From Breviolum minutum Mf 1.05b.01 (Eukaryota > Sar > Dinophyceae > Suessiales > Symbiodiniaceae), in contig DF239417.1 in NCBI GenBank assembly GCA_000507305.1, forward strand, positions 118,709-182,708: 64,000 bases of DNA, in the 5' to 3' direction. The position numbers and the translations under genes were made by a program. Each line of letters opens with the position of its first letter. Positions within the stretch are counted from its first letter, which is position 1. This document shows positions 12,506 to 25,585 of the stretch, piece by piece. A model generated the notes under the pieces. The model was not told where the DNA came from. It searched no databases and worked only from the letters and a program-made list of their open reading frames with translations.

Positions 12506-15504
12506 CTGCAAAGGACAAGACAGAAAGTCCTCGTATGAGTACTTAGCTAAATCACCCCCAGCTGTTGTCATGATTCCTATTAAATACCCTTCGCTTTGAA
12601 GCTGTACAGGTAAGTAAACATCCACCTGCATAGTCAAATGGGTCTACTGTTAAATGTCAAAGCTACTCTTCGTTTCCAAAATAGATCTAAGATGTAAATT
12701 AGATATTGGGGATCTGAGGATCCAGAAAGCTGATAAAAGCTTGCTATTCAGGCGATCCCGACAAAGCACTGAGTTTTTTCAATCCACAAGACTTGAATAG
12801 TCAAAACCTTCCTCACTGTGTCTCTGAACAAATGAAAATGTACTCAGTACTCCATCACGTAGCACTTTACTAACTATCGCTTGACTATCTGGCACTATCT
12901 CCATGCTAAAACCCGAAAGAACATCGTCCACGTATGTCCACCTTATGAGCTACACACTGGTGTCCCTAGACGTTCATCGTCAGGTTCTGGACTTGTGGAG
13001 CAAGTGATAAAGAATGTAGCCCATTGGAAACCTCTGAACCGGTTAACTGTTAACTCTCCTAAAAATACCTGCCAGCTCCATCTAGAAACATTTTGAACAT
13101 AGCTACAGTTTTAACAAAGAATAGCTTCTCCCCCTGCGCCTGCCCTTCTTGTCTCTTAATTAGAGCTTTCACATAAATGGCATACTCGCACCTAGGCACA
13201 GATTGATCTATCATTGTCTATCGGAGAACTGGGACAAAGTGTGATAAAGTATGGTCCTGTGGCTGAGTTCCACACATTCCATTTGAATCACGCAGTTGCT
13301 CTTCGATCACTTCCATACATTCTTTGAATTCCTGAAAAAAAGGGATGGAACTTGGCGGAAGGCGAAAAGAGCCATCCTCTACTCAGCTGTCTGCACCAAG
13401 AGGACTGCTCAAGTGGTGATGAATCCCAGCAACTTTCGAATATCTTCGAAGGGATGGTTTGCATTGTCGTGGTTTTGAGATGGGTTCAAGTAGATTCCAG
13501 AGTTGTTCTTACATGCGCCACACTTCTGCCTGCCGCACGTAGAGCAGATTAATTAGCCAGTTCTTCTTTTCTCTGCCTGCCTGCTGACAGAAGTCGCATG
13601 AAATTGAAACCTGTGTTCTAAAGCAGTCACTTGTAGGTGAATCTGAATGCAGTTAAAACAAATTTGCTGCAAATGAAATTGTTACATCATCTATCCATGT
13701 TGCTACCTACCTTTTTCATCCAAGCGCATTCATGCAAGTAAGTTGCAGTGACAAGCATACACAAAAACCATCCTTTTCAAAGATATTTGAGGTAGACGCA
13801 CACACACATCAAACTATCTAAGACCTTCATTGTAGGAGCATTAGCAGACGCCATGGCTCAAACAACTGATTGGCTGATTGACAGGATGTTTGTCATCATA
13901 TGCATTGTTGAATCTAGGAACAATCCTCCTCCAATGAATCTAGGTAGGAATTGGCACGTACGTTATGTGCTTTTGCTGCACCAAGTTATACCATCTTGCA
14001 TCATCTTGCCACATTCGCAAAAATGATCTGACAACAAATTGTTGAACCTTAGCGGTCTAAACCGGATTTGCTGAGAGATCTGATTACAACTTCTTGTATG
14101 GAGCCGAGAAAAGGCTGTTGTCAAGAACTCAAACCGGAGGTCACACACTACACAGGAATAGCCGGAAGAGCTCTAAATTTGTGCCTTGGCAAAACCTCCG
14201 GTTTGCACTTGGTTCCACAAACGAGGCGAAAATGGTTTTGGATTTGATTTGGTCGATGTTGTTTGAGCTTCAGGCTTAGACGTATCAAGATTCTTCTCAT
14301 TACATTGCCGTTCCTGCGGAGGTAATCGTGTGCATATCCTTGCTTGTGATTTTCTGGCTCAAAATGTCTTTTCAACTGTTGACATTCTGCAACTCAGTCA
14401 ATCGGCCAGGTGCCAGCAATTGAAGCGGCACTTGGCCAACTCATATTGAGACTCTTGGAGGGTGAAGGGGTCAGCCATCAGGTACACAGTGCACACACCT
14501 CTAGGGTTTGGGAGAGGGTAGACAAAAAGCAAGAGTCTCTGGAAACTGGCTATAACCCTTGGGGCTAGCAGTTTCAACTTCAGTGGCGGCACGGTCTATG
14601 GGCATGTATCGGCAATTGTCAAGATGTTCTTGACCAACTGCAGAAGGCGAGTTAGTCTCTGACAGTACTATGGATTGGATGACCTCAAAACGTGACTAGA
14701 ATGCAAATGTGCACTGGCTGCCTTCTGTACAGCAGAACTTCACACTGGTGGTGCTCAGCAAAATACACTGCTTCACATACTAACTGTCAGCTTGTCTGGA
14801 GCATGATCATCAAGTGCTCTGATTTCCATGACACTGAACAGCCTGCGGGTGCGCAAATCATCGTGGATGACTGGTATTTCTCGTTCTGGTGTCTCATTGC
14901 ACGGTGGCACGCTGTCCTCTCAAAAGGCTGCGCATCATCTGCAAACTGCTGCAAGATTGCAGTATTGGCCTGAAACGTACTCGCAGCATCTTGCGGTGAA
15001 ATTCAGACAAGAAACCCCAAAGAGTCCGATTGGCAACTTGAAACCCTGCAACCTTCCATGTTTGAAAAGACTGGGTTCAGCCCATGTTGGAATTTTTTAT
15101 TAATAAGAACTGTGCTAACAAATAACAAAAACAAATTAGGCGGCTCTATTTTTTGGCGGGGTTGTTACTATTTTCTAGTCGAGTGATTGGGTTTACACTA
15201 CTTCTCCTTTTCATAATCCTTTCATACATATTCCTAGCCCTAGAAGTCTCTTTAATTGGGGCAATTGGGGATGTCAGGAGAAGGGTTAAAATGGTTAAAA
15301 TCTTCTGGACCTTCTAGCTATGAGGGGGAAGGGGAAGGGGTTATCAACCCGGGGTTGTCAATATAACATAGAATGCTAGTAATCATACATCATATATCAT
15401 CTAACATGTAATATTTCAATCAATAATAATATATTGGGTACGCGGGCACCATATATTAACATCTTTAAAGAAACTACAGGAAACCTCACTGAAGCCATTG
15501 ATCC
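12506..15504. other. No gene resolved between BBS4 and the SPFH-like gene
   Basis: The N-terminal exons of BBS4 should lie just above 12505. A short piece at about 12612-12596 reading LQSEG resembles the residues before VQESL in BBS4, but the phase does not join cleanly. From 13 to 15.4 kb I see no protein-like exon. The plus-strand frame at 14828-15103 is open but resembles nothing I know. AT-rich sequence occupies 15100-15440. Confidence 0.4.
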
Positions 15505-18500
15505 TCAAGCCTGGGCTTGCTTCTCCTGGACCAGCATGAGCTGCGTGATGGTTGCCTTGGAGACGAACTTTTCAGGAAACTGTGGAAATGTCTGTAGTCC
15601 AAATGTTGACATCCTCTTGAAATCTCTCAAACATCTGAAAATCTGAAAATGCAATTCTGTCGCCTCATTCTGGATTTGCACTCGAGCAGCTTGCCCTCGA
15701 GCTCCTTTTATTTTCTCTTCTACCTGCGGATCAATCTGTTTTCATAGGAATGATTAGAGTGATTACAGTGATCTATCGGATCTAGGTTCATCTATGTTCC
15801 ATTCCAGCCTTCTGAAGAGCCACTTCTATTGCAGCCTCTTTGATAATGATTTGCTCCTCGCAGTGCAATACGGATTGCGTGAACCGTCTGATTCCAACCC
15901 AAAATCTGTGTTTCTTTTTTCGGATCCTGTCGCTCCGCCTTGCCGACTTCTACCTGGCGAAGAAGTAGAAACAGCTAGAATACCACAATTCAACCATGTT
16001 GATGTGTGATGTTGTGTGTATATTGCATATATAGTATACTCATTTTGTTGATTATATATATATATATAAGTATATATAATATACATCAGAATTGATTCTA
16101 AAATGTGTACGCATCTATCACATGGAATCACACAACATATGATACGGACAAGTACGGACTTTTAGAATGTACTATATGTAAATATAGATGTAGGATGGGG
16201 GGGGTCCAGATAGTATGTTACTTTTAACTTTATTCTTACTGATCTTCTCCGAGTGTTCGGAAAATGAGGCTTGCAGGTCCATTTGCCACTACTTGTAGGT
16301 GATAAGTCCTTCTTGAAGCTCAATGCGCAGGTTGGTGACTGGGGAAAGCTGCCGTCATGCCCATGTTGGAGCCAGGGCTGGTCACCCAGTTGTGTCAACT
16401 TGAATTTACCCCAGAATCGCTGTTGTAACCAATGTAACAACGCCTTTTTTTGATGCCTCTTTATGTTGCCACCTTGCTTCTAACCTCTTGCTGACTCTTT
16501 AAACCAGGGTCTGAGGTTGCAGTTCGAAGCTAATTGGATTCCCAGCAAACCAATACCGTCTGTGAATAGCAACATGATGTTCAAACAGTTGAAACATGTT
16601 TAAACTACCAATGTCCACCCTAGAAGCTGCATAACATCACTGTTCCACGACATTCCAAAACGACCTGCAACTGCTACCCCTACAAATATCCACACAAAGA
16701 CTCAATGAAGCCATGGCAACGAAGCAGATCCTACCAACTCCAAGCCTCTTGCATCTGTTCCTGTGTATTTGCAATTTCAGCGTCAAAGTCATCTGGCAAA
16801 TCAACCTGCCCACATTTCGCACTTTCGGGGGAAATTTCATGTCATTGATGTCAAAAACCGTACAGCTTTACTACTCTAATTAAGGATGCTTACTGCAAAA
16901 GTGTGCTGGTTATGTTTATGCACGTTTTGTCCAACTATTTTACGAGACCATCGAAGTGCTCCGCTGACCTCGCGGAGCTGGAGTCCACTGATCTCGAGGC
17001 TCAAACCATCATTCGGCTTGTTGAAATTCGTCTGCATCACCTGAAACCAAAAACAAAAGCATTGCCTGAAACATTGGCAGATCAGAAGAATCATCCTAAA
17101 AGGATGTGATAAAACCTTGCGAAAGGATAAAAATGACAAAAGGATATTCATCTTTTGCCTCCAACATCTTTGCTGTGATGGTCGACCGCTGGGTAAAGTA
17201 CCTGGCTGACCGGATTGCCCATGGTTGCTATGTCTAGCAGGTCTAGCACAACTTCCGGATCAGCCTTGACGCGTGGAAGATCTGGGTTGAGATTCTAGTT
17301 CCATCACAATTTTATCTCCAATGACTGGCCAGGCCGACTGCTCTGCAGTAAAGAATGAGCAGGCTTCGATCACGGCTGCTTTGGCAAAGCGAACAAATTC
17401 ATCCTTGTGTCAGTGTTGGAAGCAGCCACTATCGATGGAAACATGAGGTGGGGATCAACGACGGGTCCATTTGTTTGTGAGAACATGTCTGAGTATCAAC
17501 ACCTTTCATTTGTTTTTTGGTTCTCTACATGTCTTAGACATTTCCGCTAGCTAACTCCATCTGGACGGAAAGTCAAATGCACTTCTCAGCTGAATTGGGG
17601 CTTTGAATACGAGTATCAACACTTTGCGAGGACACAACCAGAATAAAAGCAGAGAGCTTTGTGCCGGCTTGTAGCTCTATAATGCTACTAGCATGTGTAT
17701 ATTTATATCCGTACATATTGAGCTGTGATTTCTTCTGCTGCAACGTTGTGCAGCTTCCAATGCAACTTAGAGAACTTGTCAGAACGACCAAATCGGTAGT
17801 CACGCCATCCATCTATCGCAGTCTTAGAGCACATAGTGTACAGTATCCATGCGTATCCCATGTCTAGATCAAAATCATATTCGAAGTATTCCACTATGGT
17901 CGTAACATTGTACATTCATCTGCATTCTCCCTTGGCCGTTCGGCATTCCTTGTACAAATCCTCTCCAAGAATATCGTAGAGCTGCACCAAGGAGGCTGGC
18001 CTTCACATAGAAAAACTGACTTGCAATCTGCAAGTCAGAAATGATATAGAACTCTGCAGCAACGTCAAATGCATCAAAATGCTTCAAAATGCATCAAAAT
18101 GCTTCAACTTCAAACATTTAAACACGATACAGCAATACAAAAACATAATTTCGCCCCGTTACCACGGCCTTAGCTTCCATTGAAAAGAGATTGAAATAAG
18201 CATCTCCAACCTGACGAAAACAACTCATTCAAATGGATGGATCTTTTGGTGAATCAAGTCATGGGCTCGGACCCATCTGCCGATCTAGCCCGAATTGGAC
18301 CCTTCACCACTGGTTTGAAGAGCTCTTCCACAGGAGCTGGATTCACACCTGAAAAAAAAGTCCGCTTCTTCGGTTGCGACCGTGCAGTTTTGATTGATTC
18401 ATCGACTCCATTTGGACAGTGACACCCAAACTGCCTCGACCATCTTGGATGAAATAGACTGCCTGAAAGGTGGCTGGGAACCTGAGTAAACAATACTGAG

Positions 18501-18932
18501 GCTTGTTGACATGGATCTTGGCTGTCGAAGTTCACTGCTGTGAAAGTTGATAAATTGATAAGGTTTGGACTCGATGAGATAGTTCCCGAAGCCAACAAAG
18601 CTGACGCCAGGCTCAGTCTTCACCTGTGCACGTTGTAAATCAAACAATCAAATCAAATCAGTCATAGTCATGGTCATACCGGTTGATGTATGATGAGCAT
18701 CATCTTCTAAAAAACATGTTCCATATTGTTGTTCCATTCTTCTTTCATTCCAATGTGACACTCCTGTCTCGGGGTAGGTCTCAGCACTAAAAATCTTTGC
18801 CCATCTATATCCATCTTTGCCTCGTTGCTAATCTCTTGGGACATCCAGTTGAGCACCACTGACTGTCGTCCCTGCTCCATCGACTTGAAGGATACGGGCC
18901 TGACGGTCACACAGCACCAACTCAATGCGTCC
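15505..18932 (-). CDS. Probable SPFH/band-7-like (flotillin/prohibitin superfamily) protein
   Basis: SPFH proteins are membrane-associated scaffolds with an N-terminal SPFH domain and a C-terminal coiled coil. Minus-strand exons seen: 18932 to about 18835 (GRIELVLCDRQARIL), 18623 to about 18537 (TEPGVSFVGFGNYL), 17995 to about 17921 (SLVQLYDILGEDLY), 17403-17342 (FVRFAKAAVIEACSFFTAE), about 17280-17200, 17040-16969 (GLSLEISGLQLRE), 16805-16746 (VDLPDDFDAEIANTQEQMQE), about 15953-15906 (VEVGKAERQD), 15856-15809 (EQIIIKEAAIEVALQK), 15723-15643 (KGARGQAARVQIQNEA) and 15579-15505 ending in a stop. The LPDxFxAxI...E step followed by charged helices resembles prohibitin-like SPFH proteins, as does the FxRFAxAAxIEAxS segment. 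Several junctions are not phase-proven and exons are probably missing, so the name is an inference from motif order. Confidence 0.6.
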
Positions 18933-21900
18933 CTGGGAAGGTCCGAAAGCAAGATGGCTAAGGTGGCTAAGGCAGCAGCACTGCAATCATGGCGAAAATC
19001 AGAAGTAGCACCGCGCTGCACAAGCAGCATACTGGCACAATGCGAATATCTGCAAGATCTCCTTGGGCACAGAATCAAATAAATGTCAAAGATGCGAGAT
19101 GCCGATGAATCTTTTGTAGTTGCTTGAGGTCCAGACCCATTTCTGGGGCTCAGTGTTGCCACCAGGTGACCACCCCCACAAGATTTCGTGTCTATGTTTG
19201 ATCCACAAGGAAAGCGAGATGTTCAATCATGATACGGCATGATAATGGCAAAACTCTCTGTCACCCCATGAATTCCTGTGCTTCGCTCATACCAACCTTC
19301 CAAGTTAAACCAGTCTAAAATTTGGTAGTGATTGTCAGTCTTGATTCTGGGAGAAAGAAAACTCAACCTTTTGACCCGAATGCACACTTGCAGAGATTCC
19401 ACTTTTTCCATCTTTTTCCACTCGGGCGACAATCCTCAGGCTGGTCTTAGACAAACTTCATACAAAACTGTAAGAACGATCGTTCAGAGTTGCAAAACTT
19501 GAGATCTATTCCAATTAAAATCTATTCCCAAGCCGCAAGAAGCTATGAAGCTAAATCATGCTAAATCTATCCCCTGTACTGTAAGCCTCCAGCAACTTTC
19601 ACGAACGTGGCTGCACAGTAAGGTGTTGCAAAGGATCGGATGAATACCATGCAATTGTGCAAGCTCCGCCAACAAGTGCGCTGGAACAAGCACCTGCAGC
19701 TCCCAAACCAGTACGGCGGCCACACAGCAAGCCGGGTGTTTAGGCCTTTGTTTCCTTCAAGTCTTGATGTAAAGCAGCATCAAAAAACAAGGGAGCAAAT
19801 GGCTTTCAAAGGGATCAGGAATAGTAATAGTGACGTTTATCATCTCAAATGGTGAACCCCTACAAGTGTATAGTAACCATTTCCTTTCAAGCAAAACAGG
19901 AAGTTCTTCAGCACATGTGCATGATGGATTTCAAAAAGCAAATTTGGCTCACTGAGTAGCAAACATAATCGGATCTAATGAAGATCTCTTGCCCCAAATT
20001 CTGGGAAGCCACCTTCTGCATCAAGGCCTTTTCACGTGGGAGTTTTTCCACAGTTGTTTCAGCAGTCACATTGCAAACCGCAACCAACCACCCACTACCT
20101 GGGCGGCCACTTTACGCCACTCTTGGAATTGTGAGTAGCCTTGAGTTTTTCGGCTTCGGGGTTCTGAAAATGTTGATACCTCAAGACTCTTCCTTCCATT
20201 GTTTGCCTTCATTTCATTTCTAGCAAGGCAATACTTGATCATTTGGGGAACTACTGTACCATCACTGTAGGAAACGCAGATATGTTCTCACTCCCCCCCT
20301 TATCATCCTTAGATGTCGGAAGCACAAACAGCCAAAAAACGCGCACAAATGCGCCATAATGCAGAAATGTCTGTGTATGACTGGATCATACTGGATCAAT
20401 CTATAAATCTCTACAACTCTTTTGGTTTCTTTTGCCACCAAAGATGGAATTCTGCCAAGGAGCCGAGGTAGAAGGCCTGTTGAATATGGCCAGCATTCAA
20501 CTGTCGTTTTATTGCCTGGCTGAAAGAAATGGCATGGCAGCATGGCATCCTCCATATGTTGAGACAATATGAGACAATGATATCATTTTAAACATGACCA
20601 ATTCACCATGGCATCCTCATAGCTCACTCCAATTTGCTGCAGGTCATCAAGCAAAGTGCCTGAAGTGTTCACGCAGTTTGCCGAGTTTGTTTGGCTTCAG
20701 GCTTTCCACGTGATTCTATGTGATGGTCCTCCGAAGTACCCCGCCAAAACTATCTGCAAAAGAACATGGGGTTGAAAAAGGGGCCAGCTCCTGTTCTCGT
20801 GAAGGGAGTCAATTTGCCGTAGGCTAGTACAACTTCCCCCAAAACCCTCCGCGTCATATCCACTTTGTCCAGGCCTTGAAAATGGCCCTGCATCTCCAAG
20901 AAAGTTCGCCAGGTCTTCAGGTGCGGTATTCTCGCAAGATTGGTCAGCTCCCCAAGGCTTTCATGAACTGCAAACAAAGAAAAATCACAGATGACACGAG
21001 CAATCAATTCAAAAAAAGTGATAGATGAATCATGAGGAAAGGATAGCTATCATAAGACTATATAGATCTATATAGACTATCAGGTCTATAATTAATTAGA
21101 CGATAACTCCCTTATAGCTGACTATCCGGAGACGAAGTCAGAGGGAGGAAGACCCGTTTAAGCCCAGGTTGGGAATAAGTAGAACATGTCTGGAGGCTTT
21201 CACAGTGAGAATATGATACATTGTGAGTACATCCTAGCACGCTATGCAAACTGTGTTCTGGACAGAAGCATTGTTTTCAAGAACCAAGTAGTGAAAGTAT
21301 GCCCACTAGTTCACTAGTTATTAGTTGCTATAGCATGTTCATCCAATTACTCACACTCCTGAAAGGATTCGGTGCCTAGAATCACCCATGACTCGGTGAA
21401 GATATTGGGGAAGAAAGGCCATGCCTTCCGGAAGCTGAAGAGACTGAGATTTGGCTGAGACAACTGAGACACGGCTTCGCGCCTGCTCATGGCAGATCTC
21501 ATTCAAGCGAGCACATTTCCTCGGCGCCACTGAAGCGCAACTTTGAAATGCGACAGGACATCAGGACATGGTCAGACCAGAGAATGCTTGGATATGTTTG
21601 CTACAGGTTGTCTCTGATGAAAACTCAAAATAGAAATACACACTGTGCCATTCACTCACATGAACGACTTGGGCGAAGTGTCCTCACAAATTCTAGAGAG
21701 TGTGACGTCGTCAACTGATCCAGCCTGCTCAAGGGTTCACACTCATGTCTCAAAATCAAATGTTTCAATGCCAAGCTTTGCACAAACATACAACAAATAA
21801 GTAAGCAAAAGTGACATTGTTTAAGATCAGATTCTGTATCTGAACCCTGGTATGCTGAAGCATCTGAAAATGTCCAAACAAGATATCAGCTGTATAGGCT

Positions 21901-24900
21901 GTGGTCAAGTGAAATGTGGAAAAATTACGACCTCCAGGCGCACCTGCGCCAAGATGAGTCGTGCCATACATGCACAAGTTCATGGAGTAACACTGATGCC
22001 GTCCTCAAGCTTTGATGATTGTGACAGTTGATCATGACGGAATTGCAACTGTACAGATTTGAAAAGTAAACATGTGCCACGAATACACTATCTACAACTT
22101 CGTGGGCATTCGAGAAGAGGATCTATCGTTGATGTACTACCTTTGAACAGGACTCCAAGTCTTCAGTAACTTGTCCTGAGCGTACGGTGTCTATGTATCT
22201 TTCTTACTTACATGCAAGTATCACTGTCACAAACGAATACTGATACAGTATGAAGCTACTATATGACTGTTATATTTTACTTGTCAATATAACTATGACA
22301 CTGCTATGTAATCTATGTATATATTACCTGCTATAATTTTTATAGATTATATATACGTATTGCATAGCAAACTGCAATTTGATGTTGAGAGCTGCCTTGC
22401 TGCCGTCCAAGTTCTGCAATGGGTCCATTTCAATTCAATCCACAGCCTGAGCAAAATCAGGTCGTCTCTTAGAATCCAACGGTGAATGTAAGGGCCGCTT
22501 GGCCTCGTGGTGAAATCCGGCGAAAAGTGCACCTTCATGGATGCCTCGCAAAGGTTACACTGCGGCACTCAAACTTTGATCATTTTGAACGTATTTGACA
22601 AGGCGATGATGCCCTACTTGTACAGTGCTAAACATATTCAACATAGATTCCTAAGTTTGGGGAATCCCAAATCATTCAAAGAAGCAATGAAATCGAAATC
22701 CAATGCGAAAGCAAATGAAGTATCAAGCCTCCGCTCCGTCATCACCTGACCAGGAAGTTTGGTGATCAGCATTCCGTACTGAAGATTTACTTTTGGAAGA
22801 CACGCCTCACATTAAAGGCTTCAAGTATACTTGCTGTCTCGAGGTGAAGTCATGAATTTAAGAAAGACCAATAAACATCAATAAACATCAAAAATTCAAT
22901 GAATTTCCTAGAAAAGGCTACAGATGTTAAACCAAAACAGATCATCCAAAACGTCAAAAACTGCAACCTGAGGTGTTGATGCCGATGATGTCAAGGTCAT
23001 CTACCTCTGCAGCACTGCAGCATCCAGAAAGTCAAACAACCAATGGATAAAGAGCAAACCATGGCGTTGAAAGCCATATGCGAAGCACAAGGTTCTTTGA
23101 TCAAATTTTGCTAAAATTATGTCAAATTAGAAAGTGTTTATACAGGAGTTTGCCGTGTTGTCTATCCAAAAGCTCCACCTTCCAGTAGAATACTAAGTTG
23201 ATTGCCACCAAACTGTCTTCAAACAGAACCGCATTCAAAAAGTGCAGGGTTTGCCAGGCCTCCACCACACAGCAATCAAACACACCAGTCACTAGTAGCA
23301 TTGATAGTATCGCTCACAACGTGATCATTGTGTGTGTTTTCTCCAAGGTCTGTACGAAACATGCGGCTTCCTGCAACCCCAAGTCCTTCACCATGCTTTC
23401 GTACAAAATTGGTTTTCAATGTTGCTTCAAATCTAGCAAAGGAAATCGATGTATTGCTAAAGATGATTGAGAGATGTTCAGAGTTTCAATGTTTGAGTTC
23501 GGCTTTATTCTTCATCGTTTAGATATATCACATATAGATCTTATATAGTTTAGATATATCACATTTAGATCATATAATGTATGTAGTATGTAAATGTACA
23601 GTATATAAAAATATATTTGGTACAATACTATATATTATTAAATATATGTGTACATTTGTTTGTGTTGTACATCGTCTGCATTTCATTTTTTTAAAGGTGA
23701 TGACATCGAATTGAACTAAGTCGAAACTTCTCGGGCTCTTGTCTCAGTCCTCTAAGGTCTTTGTTGGTTGCTCTTGAAGAAGGGCAGGCAGCACTGGAGA
23801 TGAAAGCCACTCCAACCTTTGGGGCTCCTCATTTGATGTCAGCCACTCCAACCTTGGCTTTCTCTCTTCAAAGGTTTTTCTATGAAGCCAAAGTGGGAAA
23901 CGGCGACTTCAAGCTGAAGCTTAAGGCTTAAGGACAGCACCGGCAACGCTCAAAGTCATTGTAAAGACATGGCCATCGGGAAAGCCTTGGAAACCAAGCC
24001 CAAGTTGGGGACAATTGATTGAGGAGGTCAATCCAAAGTGCTTCAAAGCAAGCAGCTTTTTGATGCAAAATGATAGTTTGGCACTAGTCGCAAAAAATAG
24101 AATGTTGCTCCCCAAAGTAAGTAGCATATGGCATATTATATATGCAAACAATTTTCATTTGCAAGATTCGCCAATTAAGATGAGGCGCTGCTCGTTGCGC
24201 CAAAGACATAGGTCTCTCCTGATTTATATGCCATAGGTGCCATGGTCCGAACTCCAACACCGTGCGGCTTGACGTACTGGATGTTCAGAGTGTATATAGT
24301 CATGATAAGGAAGCCCTCTTTGGGAGTGGGACTTTCCTTCCCCTTGAAAGTTGAAAGAAACAAAAGGGGAATGGAATGGAAATAGAACCTGGGAAGAAAA
24401 TAGGCTAATCCATTTGAGACCAAGTCCAACCGAGCTAAAGCCTACCTACCAAAGCTTTCTTGAAATAATGAGAATCGTTCCGGCCTAGTAAAAACATGGC
24501 TAAACGCACATCTCAAAAAGCAGTTGAAAATTCAAGAGGAAAAACCTGGTTTCCAAGATTCAATTCAAAAACATCAAAGTGACCCTTCTGCACTGAGCAA
24601 AGTACCACAAGATTTTGCGGAGGGTAGCACGTCTGGGAACTGCGCCCAGTCGGAGAATGACCTGCGGATTGATGGATTGATGGAGTTTGTGGGCTCAACC
24701 CACCTGGAAATCTGATGGAATATATGGGTGTGGCTAGAAATGAGGGTATCAAATTGTCCACAGATAAACAGATTCAGTCATGTTGAGTTTTCTGAATTGT
24801 TGTGTCCAATGTCTTTCATGACGTTGTTCGCGAACACGTTGATCAGTTTGACCAGGTGAGTTGGTGACACCTCCAAGACAAATCAATAGTGGATTAGTGA

Positions 24901-25585
24901 TTCTAAATCCATCAAACAACGATAGAACTATATATCATTAAACATATTTAATTTGTTGTATTATATTCTAATCTGCTTTGATGATTACAACTCAATACAG
25001 TTTACCTAATACATCTGTACCTTTCTGTACCTTTGTTTTACCTCGCCAGCGAGAACTCACAACATGATTCGTGCAAGGGTCCCATTCCTGTTTCACACAA
25101 AAAGAACAAACACGTGGCCTTGACTAGCAGCACAGAAGCAGCACTTACAACCACCAGCCACCTGAAAAGCTAAAGAGATGTCAAGGCACTACGCTTCAAA
25201 GAGCTCAGACTTCACAAAGCCAATTGGGCTGCTAGTCAATGTGAATCCATGCGTTTTTTTCAAGTAAAACGGGGTTATAGAATTTCTCAATAGGATGTTC
25301 TGTGAAAAGTGTGCCACACAGGCTGCTACAGAAGTGCAACCCATGGTGCCATCCACGTTTTGGATCGTTTTCGTCGAGTCGTTTCATCGTGGCTCTCCCG
25401 ACCGGTTTCTTGGATCGGTTCTAAGCTACAAGCAAAATGTACCGCAAAGCACCGGTCCAGAACTCACATTTGCAACTCACCTGGCGGTGGCAAATGGTTT
25501 CTGTAGTGCCATGACTTCTGCTGCTAAAAGTTTGACTTCATGATACTTTACGCGTTCATGCATGCTGTAGCCAGCAGCCTTTTGG
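18933..25585. other. No gene recognised (about 6.6 kb)
   Basis: No exon series could be built. A minus-strand open frame at 21007-20750 (about 85 codons, bounded by a possible TTTGCAG acceptor near 20971) is the most protein-like piece but matches no family I know. AT-rich runs with short palindromes occur at 21050-21110, 22250-22360 and 23515-23650. The 5' exons of the SPFH-like gene and the 3' untranslated part of the ClC gene should also lie here. Confidence 0.4.

Noticed and set aside
14340..14370. TTCTGGCTCAAAATG, slightly like the dinoflagellate spliced leader
   Set aside because: Only a short part of the leader matches and the order is broken. No copy of the 22-nt leader or its complement was seen in the window.
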